Assembly: GCA_900128565.1 (NCBI GenBank)
Contig: LT635963.1
Location: 1 to 30,743, forward strand
Length of the DNA stretch: 30,743 nt
Reading direction: 5' to 3'
From: Stramenopiles sp. TOSAG23-6
Taxonomy: Eukaryota; Sar
Position numbers and translations under genes: made by a program
Notes under the pieces: model-generated
Told to the model about the DNA's origin: nothing
Databases searched by the model: none
Seen by the model: only the letters and a program-made list of their open reading frames with translations
In this document: piece by piece, positions 23,001 through 30,688 of the stretch
Numbering within the stretch: the stretch's first letter is position 1
How the letters are laid out: each line of letters opens with the position of its first letter

Positions 23001-25023
23001 TCATAATTTGATCCAGGATTTGCAATTTCACACCACGTAATATCACCATTATGAAAACATACATTAAGTGTCATTCCAGTACCTTCGCCACCTTTTGTTG
23101 CTACACCTTGAAAACATTCATTTTGGACGTCATATCTTCCCTCATTATCACCATTATCATCCCGACAAGAAATCAAAGGTACAAATTCTAATTCAGGATT
23201 TTCATCATTTTCAGGGCGGATTTCATTTAAGAGAAATTGTTTTCTTGGAAATGATGAACCTGCAATGTAGGATTCAAATTTACACCTACTCGATTGTTCG
23301 TCGGAGTCTAAAATAGATTGTTCAATTGCTGAAGATTCAGTTACATAAATCTCAGTACTTAAAATGTTTTGATCACTCCGATAATGCATTGTATTATCAG
23401 GCATTATTGAAATTTGTGCACTTGTTGGAGTAGTCTCTTCCTGTAAAGTGTTAAAAGTTGCCAAAATCTCTGGACACATTCCAACAATTTGAATCGGGGG
23501 CCAATTGCCGTCATGGTAGCTCAAACTACTAACACTCGGATTTAGAAAGTCAATATTACACGCATGACAGCTATGACTATCATGCTGGGCATTGCACGAA
23601 TCAAAGGCACAACTTCTTGGGCACCTCCCAGACTCAAGAAAATCGAGGGAGAAATAAAATTCAACATCGTCGTCTTCAATGTTTGCGTAAAATTCCATAT
23701 TTGAAGAAGGATTTGAATTCATTGAGCAGATACTAGTGAACCGAATAACGATAACAAGCGTCTGATTTTTATTAACACTTTCAGATAAAGTGATTGTGAG
23801 TTTATCTGAGGAGTCTACAGTGATACATATATTGTGAAAAAATATCTTTTTGTAAAATTTGTTAGGTACGAAATTTCGTACAAAAAAAAAATTCGAAATT
23901 AAAAAAAATAAAACATACTCTCCGCAATATTTGTTTCGTGTGGATAGTTTCCGCGGACATCCAGAATACTGCAGTTCTCAATATAGTCTGGAAATATCCT
24001 ATTTGCAGAATTGCCATTTATATCATGTCTTATGAAGATTTTGTCACCAGCAGATAAACTTTGACTCGTTTCAAACTCGGCGTAGAAAACATTTGGTACG
24101 CGACCAATTACTTGATTATCAAATTTTACTCGAAAGTTGCCATTATTACCACCATTACCATTATTACCACCATTACCATTATTACCACCATTACCATAAC
24201 CATCACTATCATCATTACCACCACCACCTGCACCTCCATCATTATAATCATTACCTCCACCACCTGCAGCACCTCCATTATCATTGACTTCACATACACC
24301 AGTTGATCCATTATTGTGATTATATCCCACACACTTTGGCTTGTCACTAGGGCACTGGCNCTGTGAGCTAACAGAGGAAGGATAAGACTGTCCACAGCAA
24401 GGTGAACTGGATTCGAAGTCTGCCTGGCAACCTTCATCATCTGCACCTCCACCACCTCCATTATTATTGACTTCACAAGCACCCCACGTATGTTGCGAAG
24501 AACTTGAACTTTGAACATACCCCGTACACTTTGGCTTGTCAGTAGGACACTGGTACTGTGAGGGAACATTAGAAGGAATAGACTGTCCACAGCAAGGTGA
24601 ACTTGAGGAGTAGTCAGCCATACAATCTTGATTGCAAGCACCCCACGTGAATTCATTTGCATTTAAACTATAAACATACCCCATACACTTTGGCTTGTCA
24701 GTAGGACACCGGTACTGTGAGGAAACAGTCTGAGGAACAGACTGTCCACAGCAAGGTGTAGTTGAGGAGTAGTCAGCCATACAACCATTATTATTGACTT
24801 CACAAGCACCCAACGTTTCTTGCAAAGAAGTTCTAACATATCCCACACACTTTGGCTTGTTAGAAGGACACCGTTTCCCTGAGGGAACATACTGAGGATC
24901 AGTCTGTCCACAGCAAGGTGAACTTGAGCCGTAGTCAGCCTTGCAACCGACCATTGCATCAACCGCAACTAAATGAATTAAGCAAAACAATACATATATT
25001 CTTCTGAACATGTGATTCGACAT
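5073..25023 (-). CDS. Giant cysteine-rich multidomain cell-surface membrane protein (about 6,555 aa), five apparent +1 frame breaks
   Basis: Exons 25023-23919, 23826-21941, 21847-12898 and 12804-5073. The start at 25023 is chosen because it places a signal peptide (MFRRIYVLFCLIHLVAVDA) at the N-terminus. Order: four CCGQ repeats (27-250), Gly/Asn-rich linker, furin-like CxxCxxC modules and PAN-like segments (about 300-1750), two LamG-like regions (about 1870 and 2960), a polybasic stretch (about 2660), many small C-x-C motifs with a Trp, an FN3 domain (about 4275-4370), about 38 ephrin-receptor-like (GCC2/GCC3) cysteine repeats (to about 5620), one helix, two EF-hands, a further set of about six helices, a WW-like domain and a charged tail. 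The frame breaks lie at homopolymers 19437-19442, 18600-18605, 14287-14293, 10186-10191 and 7179-7185. Dropping one base at each gives exact codon closure. Likely an adhesion or sensory receptor; this role is inferred. Confidence 0.8.
5562..5685 (-). other. WW-like domain near the cytoplasmic C-terminus of the giant protein
   Basis: The pattern W-(x12)-Y-W-V-N-x2-T-G-x3-W-x-D-P (residues about 6365-6395) matches a WW domain, which binds proline-rich peptides. The stretch that follows is Lys/Arg/Glu-rich and ends at the stop codon. Confidence 0.65.
5700..7380 (-). other. Membrane and EF-hand region of the giant protein
   Basis: A first helix (YLFILVCFITFWVSFW) is followed by two EF-hand loops, DIDGNGVVGLDE and DTDHNGAISFTE, both with the acidic and Gly positions needed to bind Ca2+. 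A linker then leads to about six hydrophobic segments. Between them lies WWFELIEMLRKAMMTG, a phrase typical of the polytopic domain that follows GCC2/GCC3 repeats in protist proteins. This arrangement places a calcium sensor on the cytoplasmic side next to the membrane. One of the frame breaks (7179-7185) falls between the two EF-hands. Confidence 0.75.
7450..11640 (-). repeat. Array of about 38 GCC2/GCC3 (ephrin-receptor-like) cysteine repeats in the giant protein
   Basis: Units of the form C-P-x-G-x-Y/F-C separated by 12-35 residues, for example CPAGYYC, CPEGSYC, CSAGKYC and CPRGFYC. The count is by eye. An Ala/Gly/Ser-rich insertion of about 45 residues interrupts the array at about 10,740-10,880. 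Extracellular stalk or ligand-binding region by analogy with the family. Confidence 0.85.
12805..12897 (-). mobile_element. Introner-type intron, 93 bp, third in the giant gene
   Basis: GTTTG...AATGTAT, phase 1 (CCA T|GG). The 3' end reads GTAT instead of ACAT. The family core TTTCGTAC and GTACCTAAC are present. The AT before the intron repeats at its end. Confidence 0.88.
21848..21940 (-). mobile_element. Introner-type intron, 93 bp, second in the giant gene, diverged core
   Basis: GTATG...ATACAT, phase 0 (TGT|GAT). The palindrome is lost and the branch-like motif is TATCTAATG, the most diverged in the window. Only T is shared between exon end and intron end, consistent with an old insertion. 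Confidence 0.87.
23827..23918 (-). mobile_element. Introner-type intron, 92 bp, first in the giant gene
   Basis: GTATG...AATATAT, phase 1 (GAG A|GT). The exon ends GAGA, so the usual AT duplication is missing on the left; GTAT recurs to the right of both junctions. This copy rules out reading the family uniformly as AT-AC introns. Confidence 0.88.
24136..24273 (-). repeat. Gly/Asn-rich linker with 18-bp minisatellite
   Basis: Encodes repeated GGNNGN hexapeptides. The 18-bp unit (plus strand ATTACCACCATTACCATT) occurs about three times at 24143-24196, with related Gly/Asp/Asn repeats beside it. It separates the N-terminal CCGQ repeats from the rest of the protein. Confidence 0.9.
24274..24945 (-). 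repeat. Four tandem CCGQ cysteine modules at the N-terminus of the giant protein
   Basis: Each module of about 45-55 residues follows C-x-A-D-(x6)-P-C-C-G-Q-(x9)-C-P-(x3)-K-P-K-C-x-G-Y-(variable)-C. The third and second modules are the most alike. The only ambiguous base in the gene (N at 24360) lies in the fourth module, at the residue before Q-C-P. I do not recognise the family; six conserved cysteines suggest a disulfide-bonded extracellular unit. Confidence 0.88.
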
Positions 25024-25269
25024 TTTAATAGTTTCTACTGAAGATTCATCAAACCAACCAGTTAGATATTTATGCAAGTACACCGTCGTTTTTTGTCAGT
25101 TTCTGTCAGTTACAAAACCGAAAAACCGCCAATATCTCCATATATTATTTCGTGCACAGCGGATTATTTTTTGTTGTCATAGACACCAAGAAAGAAGAGT
25201 AATAAGTAGTCAGCTACAAGTCATTATATTATTATAAGCATCGAAACTTAGTTAAACAGTATATCTTTA
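25024..25269. other. Divergent intergenic region
   Basis: 246 bp between the chosen starts of the giant gene (-) and the methyltransferase gene (+). It contains a direct repeat TGTCAGTT at about 25096-25111. In-frame codons upstream to 25083 could extend the giant protein by 20 residues, but the extension would push the signal peptide inward. No core promoter element was recognised. Confidence 0.55.
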
Positions 25270-26543
25270 ATGTCAAAGGAACCACACCCGGGCGACTGGG
25301 AATGTCCCGGGTGTTTACTGGTAGTGTTTGCACATCGTAGTGAATGCATACGTTGTGGTTTTGCCAAGCCAGGTGAGTATACTGTACCAAAGAAGTTACG
25401 AGCAAAGGTATCGAGACCATTGGCCAAGGAGGAAACAATCTCAACGAAATGTAATAATAGTTTAGAAAAAGGAACACAATCCAAGACAATTCACAAACAA
25501 TCACAACGAAGCCGTCACAATAAAAAACGGCGTCTTCGTCAAAGTGCTAGGAAGCCTCGCTTTGCAGCGTTTGCTCGTTGGATAAAGGAAAAGTTTGGTA
25601 ATGTGATGCTCCCAGGTTGTTCTGTCCTTGATGTGGCTGGTGGTTCAGGAGGCCTGTGTTGGGAATTGGTTGCCCCGTTATCAACAATAGATTCAATTAG
25701 ATGTACTGTGATAGATCCAAATCCCGTCCGATTTAGTAGAAGAAAGACTGAAAATCTCATTCGCGCTGCCTTAGTTAGAGTTAATGATTGCAATTTCAGT
25801 GTGACCAAAGTTGAAAATGTCACCAAAATAGACTCTCAGATAAAGGTGGCACTCGACATCAAGTGCTTAGACAAGACAGTCATTGATAAGGCTTCAGATG
25901 TTGTAAGCGATACAGCTGTAAATATTCTTCAAAAACGTGGCGCCCAGCAGCTAAAAACTCTTTTTAATGCAGACTTTTGTTCTGGTCAAAATCCGAATGG
26001 GTCTGAAATCTCGAAAGATTTGTGGCAAAAATGTGTGTTGGTAGTTGGCTTACACCCAGACCAAGCAACGGATTCAATCGTAGACCTCGCACTGAAGCAT
26101 CAAAAGCCTTTCGCTGTCGTTCCATGTAGGTTTTTTTATCATTACGTTTCACCTCTCTATTTTTTTTTATACCAAAATTTGTACCTAACAAATTTTTTAC
26201 AAAAAAAAAAAAAAATATTTTCCACAAAATATGCTGTGTATTTCCAACACTCTTTAAAAAACGTCGTCTTCCTGGTGAACTAAAAGTACGTACGCGTGAA
26301 GAATTATGTGAATTTTTGAGGTTAAAATCTCCGACTTATATACATATATGTTTTATTTTTGTTTCAGTTTCGAATTTATTTTTTTCATAAAATTTTGTAC
26401 CTAACGATTTTTTTTTGAAATATTTTTCCAAAATACATGTAGATACAATACCTGATTTACCTGGTCCTTGTAATACGGTAGTTTGGTGTTGTGACTATTC
26501 TGTACCAACTTTATCAACTGAAGACAATATTGTAAAAGTATAA
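25270..26543 (+). CDS. RanBP2-type zinc finger + SAM-dependent methyltransferase-like protein
   Basis: Exons 25270-26125, 26233-26345 and 26439-26543, giving 357 residues. Residues about 8-34 form a RanBP2-type zinc finger, W-x-C-x2-C-(x10)-C-x2-C (DWECPGC...ECIRCGF), though the usual Asn is replaced. Residues about 115-130 carry the Rossmann motif VLDVAGGSGGL of SAM-binding methyltransferases, followed by an acidic motif in CTVIDPNPVRF. Further on VVGLHPDQATD and, only after removing the first intron, VVPCCVFP appear; this phrase recurs in a family of poorly characterised eukaryotic methyltransferase-like proteins. Rejoining that phrase is independent evidence for the splice site. Substrate unknown; the zinc finger suggests RNA or ubiquitin binding. 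Basic linker at about 75-110. Confidence 0.8.
26126..26232 (+). mobile_element. Introner-type intron 1 of the methyltransferase gene, 107 bp
   Basis: GTAGG...AAAATAT, phase 1 (CCA T|GC), plus-strand orientation, matching the plus-strand host. TTTGTACCTAAC is intact; the 5' half is diverged. ATG occurs at both junctions. Confidence 0.88.
26346..26438 (+). mobile_element. Introner-type intron 2 of the methyltransferase gene, 93 bp, without 5' GT
   Basis: ATATG...ATACAT, phase 0 (CAT|GTA). The family 5' end GTATG is ATATG here, and the shared ATACAT at both junctions gives no GT in any placement. The body (TTTCGAATT, GTACCTAACG, CCAAAATACAT) is otherwise typical. Confidence 0.85.
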
Positions 26544-26680
26544 AATATAAATATAATACATAATAATATTTTTTGTTAAAATTGATACCTACATTTTGTT
26601 TCATCATAAAAATATCGAGTAAAAAATGGCACAAACCTGATCTTGTCCCCCAAGGGAGCGCGCATTTTGAGTCAGTTCGA
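26544..26680. other. Intergenic region between two plus-strand genes
   Basis: 137 bp, very AT-rich, between the methyltransferase stop and the proposed TBC start. It must contain the 3' end of one transcript and the promoter of the next. Nothing further recognised. Confidence 0.5.
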
Positions 26681-28738
26681 ATGCTTGGTAATTACTGGGC
26701 CACACGTCGCAATTACTTGCCTGCTTGTACGGAGTATAGCTAGTCCTAAAACTCAAACAAAACAAAAAGGAAATGAAGATTCTATCACTACTAACACTAT
26801 TTGTTTCAGCATCTTTTGTATACGGAGGCGATCCTGTGCCTGTTCACGATGAAGGCTTTAAGCGTTTTCAAGGAAAAATTAAAGGAGCGCCCTTTGAGCT
26901 TATGCTTCTGACACAGCATGTTCCCACCACATCAGGCGTCGATGCAGCTCTAGTCAAGAGTGAGAACGGACGTGTGATGATGTTTATTCCATATTTGGAG
27001 AATCTGCATTATAAACTTACAGGGCTTGACCTTATCGTCACGTCATCAAATATTGTAAGTGTTTATGCCGCAAAGGGACCCATGGGAAGGTTGGAAGAGT
27101 TCGAGATAACTTTTTCTTCGACTGAAATAGCCAAAAGCTTTGTAACTGCTGTAGAAGCTGTATTTAATCCGACCACTGCAATTACCAAAAGTGAATCAAG
27201 TGCATTTCATATTCCAACAAGCCGTCAAGAATCTAAAGCTCCCGGTTATGCTTCAATCAATGAATCGGCACAGACTAACAACCAGCAGATTAAACCACAT
27301 CTTCAAGATCTTCAAGTGCTCACAGCTAAAGACATAGACACTGGTTTTGAGCGACCTAAATTGACGAAAGAATCTTCAGCTGAGCTCCCCGGTAAGATTC
27401 ATCTAATAAAAGACAAATCACTTCAAGATTTGTATGAGTCAGATTCAACTTCAAGAGGAACTGCGTGGCAAACACGTGCAGGTGTGGCGGACTTCAGGAC
27501 CAAGGAAGAAACCAAATCTTTTCTTGAGTTAGTAAAAGAAGGCAAACAACGTTATGATGACGTTGCGGACGATAAACACTCAGACCAGTACTATGAAGCT
27601 AACTATACCCACGATGAATATCACTGTTATGAACAGATTGTAAAAGATGTTCCAGATCGAGTGGCTGCAACTGATCAAGAAAAAGAAGCACTGACAAGAA
27701 TATTATGTGCTTATTCCGTGTTTGATCAACGACTCCGGTTTTGTCAGGGAATGGATAATATTGCACTTACGCTTCTCAGACTCCCAATATCAGGAAACAC
27801 AGATGAGGGGAAACAAGATGGAGGGAAAACAAGCAAAATTTCTGAAGAGGATGCATTTTGGTTATTAGCAACAATATATCATGATAAAAAGTACAAATTA
27901 TCAAATTATGCACGTATTGACGATGGTGGAACAGTAGCAGAAACTGTCGCAGAGGCTGTGGAAAATTTGATGGAGTTACAGGAAGGTAATGATGCATTAC
28001 AGAAGATGCTTGAGTTTCCCAAAGCCATGAACAATTTGACTTTTTTTGTGTACAGTTTGACACATAAAATTTTCCAAATGTTTGAAGGGTTTGCAGTTAA
28101 GCTTGACATCTATGACATGTTTATTGAAAGTGGGTGGCCAGGTTTAGTAAGAGCCATCGTTGCTCTTGTTAATTTTGCAAGGTAAGTGAAAATATATCAT
28201 ATTTTATTTTATGGAAATCTCGAAATCACAAATTTATATATACTAACTAATCAAAATTTCTATTTTTACCACATAATTCAACAGTACTTTGCTTTTGGAA
28301 AAATTTGGAGCAGCAAACAACTGGAAAATTGGTGAAATGGAAAATGATGCACAAGAAATATTTGAAGCGTTGCCCAAAACGTGTACACAGAAAAGATTTC
28401 GAGAGAGCCTTAAAGCGATTAAGCCATTTGAAGAATTTGATACAATTTATTTAAGAAAGTTGCATGATATTTTTTATGAATCGAAGTCACCACGAAAAAT
28501 GTCAACAACTCAGAGACGTAGAAAATATCAAAAAGCTCGAATGTCTCAAATGCGGGGGCATTCACTGCCTGCAATGCCAAGAGAGCCAATGGAAGGCATG
28601 AACGTATCAGTACCGCGGCGATCCAAAAGCGCCAACGGCAGAGGAAGATCGATATCGCCAAAACCTATGTCAAGAGAGGCAGACACCGGGTCACTTTCAT
28701 CATTTTTGTCTTTCTTCAAAAAATCTTCCGGAGAATAG
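26681..28738 (+). CDS. TBC-domain protein (putative Rab GTPase-activating protein)
   Basis: Proposed exons 26681-26687, 26810-28181 and 28285-28738, giving 610 residues. The TBC domain spans about 235-505: IVKDVPDRV stands at the arginine-finger motif and RFCQGMDN at the glutamine-finger motif (usual YCQGM), followed by EEDAFWLLATIY and, near its end, DMFIESGW. TBC proteins accelerate GTP hydrolysis by Rab GTPases in vesicle traffic. Residues about 15-120 (FQGKIKGAPFELMLL and onward) may be a PH-like fold, uncertain. The C-terminal about 80 residues are basic and Ser-rich. A longer reading from ATG 26773 would begin with an apparent signal peptide, but that stretch contains TACTAAC and TTTGTTTCAG and looks like an intron end; a cytosolic start fits the family better. 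Arg stands one residue later than in the usual IxxDxxR. Confidence 0.78.
26688..26809 (+). other. Proposed canonical GT-AG intron 1 of the TBC gene, 122 bp
   Basis: GTAATT at the 5' end, CTACTAACAC branch site, then TTTGTTTCAG. Phase 1 (ATG CTT G|CA) keeps the frame. The 5' partner is the least certain element, since exon 1 would encode only two and a third codons. Confidence 0.5.
28182..28284 (+). other. Canonical GT-AG intron 2 of the TBC gene, 103 bp
   Basis: GTAAGT...TTCAACAG with ATACTAACTAA upstream of the acceptor. Phase 2 (GCA AG|T). Joining restores NFASTLLLEKFG and the end of the TBC domain. Not repetitive. Confidence 0.9.
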
Positions 28739-28878
28739 GGGGTTCTAATGATAACAATTATAGCCAGCCTTCATTCGCACTAGAAGCATATTCTAGCAAA
28801 AACTTGCACATATTTTGTATATAATTATAAAAGATCATCAATTTGACTAATATATGACAGTATATTTCAATACTTTTA
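28739..28878. other. Convergent intergenic region
   Basis: 140 bp between the stops of the TBC gene (+) and the SLC37 gene (-). AT-rich, presumably holding both 3' ends. No gene seen. Confidence 0.6.
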
Positions 28879-30688
28879 TTACAATTTTCTTATTTCTTTT
28901 ACAACAAGACGAATAAGGCATGCAGAAGCCATTAAACAGCAAAACATCAAAAAGTAAAATACATAATTCCATCCGAAATACGTTGAAATTGCACCAATAG
29001 CAACGCCTTGGATTGCAGCACCTATTGAACCTGTACCATCTACTATACCAGTTACGGTAGCCATTAATTTACCTTTTGAATAGTTTGAATGTTCATAATC
29101 TATGTTTGCAGATTCTGAATTGCTCAGAGAGGGATGACAACCGAGATCAGCTGAAACTGCTGTAGTAATGTATTTTGGAAAAATATTTCAATTGGTTTTT
29201 CTTTAGGTACAAAATTTCGTACGAAAAATAAATGTGAAATTGAAAAAAAAAAATAAAACATACATGAGTGCGTAAGGACCATTAATTAATACTCCAACAA
29301 ATAGCATGAGGAATACATTTGGTAGCAACTTATCGCCAATCTCAATAGATATATATCTGTATGTAAGTAATCCAGGGATTGAAAGTATCAGAAATCCAAA
29401 AGAGACACAAGCAGGTTTACGTGTCATATCTCGTAAAAGTCCAGCAAGGATACTCCCAAATATGCCACCAATATCAACAAAAGTACACAGATATCCCGCA
29501 TGTACAACGGAAAAACCATTATGCACTAAATAATATGGTGTCCAAAAAATAAAAGTATACGCAACTAATTTAACAAATAACAGACATACAGAAAATTCAA
29601 TTACTCCAGGGATGTGTTTTGGAAAAATATTTCAAAAAAAAAATTTTCAATTTGTTAGGTACAAAATTCCGTACGAAAAAAAAAACGAATTTGAAAAAAA
29701 ATAAAACATACATACACAATGCTTTGTAAAAATTAGACAATGACTGTTTACGCTTTGGGTTTTGTTTCATATTGTCTGCGGATAACACTTGACTTTCATT
29801 ATTTCTGAAAGATGACAAATTTGGATGTACATTATTTGACACATTTTCTGGATTTGTCTGTAAACGAACTTGCCATACCCCGCTTTCTCGAGTGCTTACA
29901 CTATGTAGTTGTCCAGTACTTGACATCAAATCAGAGTCGTTTAATTCTTCTTCATTGAGTCGTTGAGAATACATGTATTTTGGAAAAATATTTCAAAAAA
30001 AAATCGTTAGGTACAAAATTTATGNAAAAAAANAANTTCGAAACTGAAAAAAAAATAAAACATACATATTCCTAATGCCAGTTTCAGTTGATGATATTAT
30101 TTGATCTCCGATATTTTCTTGAGAAATGACATCAAGATCACCTGTTGGAAATCCAAGTTTCGAAGGATATGGAATGATAAAAATAAAGACAGTTATTGTA
30201 GATATAAACATTACAACACCCGCAATAACAAAAGCCATTGGCCATGTATTTTGGAAAAATATTTTTAAAAAAAGTAGTTAGGTACAAAATTTCGTACGAA
30301 AAAAACCTTCGAATTTGAAAAAAAATAAAACATACATGAAACATTGTTTTTTCCTAATTCACCAGTCCATAGAGGGAAGCTTAAAGCTGCAGTACCCAAT
30401 ATACTCCCAATGATATTACCAGTACTAGTGTGAGCATTCCAAATACCCATGACTAGACCTCTTTCATGTTTTCCATACCAATTACCAACGATTGATACAA
30501 CAGCAGGCCAACCTGAAGACTGAAAAATACATGTCCGAGAAAAAATATGTCAATCACAAAAAATATTATTAGAAACGGATACAGAATGTTTTGAAAATAA
30601 GAAAAACAAATGGATTTCAGTCTGAAGAAAGTACCTTGTACTGCATAGATAGAAATAAAGTAAATCAGAGAGTGTTCTTTGAACCAGT
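28879..30688 (-). CDS. SLC37-type sugar-phosphate transporter (major facilitator), 3' part
   Basis: Exons 30688-30635, 30512-30336, 30243-30066, 29972-29712, 29611-29264 and 29167-28879, giving 434 residues plus a cut N-terminus; all phases close. Diagnostic phrases after splicing are GWPAVVSIVGNWYG, MGIWNAHTSTGNIIGS, IPGVIEFSVCLLFVKLV, GGIFGSILAGLLRD, GPYALITTAVSADLG and TVTGIVDGTGSIGAA, all characteristic of the SLC37 glycerol-3-phosphate / glucose-6-phosphate:phosphate exchangers. These act at the ER or other endomembranes. A hydrophilic loop of about 100 residues between the N- and C-terminal helix bundles (after GDLDVISQE) is encoded across two introner-type introns. Substrate cannot be told from sequence. 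Confidence 0.9.
29168..29263 (-). mobile_element. Introner-type intron, 96 bp, last in the SLC37 gene
   Basis: GTATG...ATACAT, phase 2 (CTC AT|T). The branch-like motif is GTACCTAAAG. Joining gives the conserved PYALITTAVSADLG, which fixes the boundary independently of frame counting. Confidence 0.93.
29612..29711 (-). mobile_element. Introner-type intron, 100 bp, SLC37 gene
   Basis: GTATG...ACACAT, phase 2 (TGT AT|C). Joining gives CIPGVIEFSVCLL, a conserved SLC37 helix start. Confidence 0.92.
29973..30065 (-). mobile_element. Introner-type intron, 93 bp, SLC37 gene
   Basis: GTATG...ATACAT, phase 2 (AT|G). Contains three ambiguous bases (30025, 30033, 30036), probably because near-identical copies confuse assembly. 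Confidence 0.9.
30244..30335 (-). mobile_element. Introner-type intron, 92 bp, SLC37 gene
   Basis: GTATG...ATACAT, phase 1 (TCA T|GG), giving SWPMAFVIAG, a Trp-Pro at a conserved helix start of the family. Confidence 0.92.
30513..30634 (-). other. Canonical GT-AG intron in the SLC37 gene, about 122 bp
   Basis: CAAG|GTACTT...TCTTCAG|GTTGG keeps the frame and yields AVQGWPAVV. An AG eight bases earlier (30521) follows a better pyrimidine tract but would shift the frame. Sequence is unique, unlike the introner copies around it. Confidence 0.8.

Noticed and set aside
5368-23316. Many plus-strand open frames of 60-204 codons opposite the giant gene
   Set aside because: They mirror the minus-strand coding sequence, show Cys/Ser/Phe/His-rich composition typical of antisense frames, and match no family.
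24061-24306. Plus-strand frames rich in His-Tyr or Ile-Thr repeats
   Set aside because: They are antisense readings of the Gly/Asn minisatellite of the giant gene.
5073-25023. The giant gene as a decaying pseudogene
   Set aside because: Apart from five same-direction homopolymer shifts there is no internal stop, and cysteine spacing and EF-hand residues are kept over 20 kb.
364-30335. U12-type AT-AC introns
   Set aside because: Where exon ends in AT the cut can be written AT...AC, but copies at 23827-23918 and 2351-2460 do not allow it, and neither the ATATCCTT donor nor the TCCTTAAC branch site of U12 introns is present.
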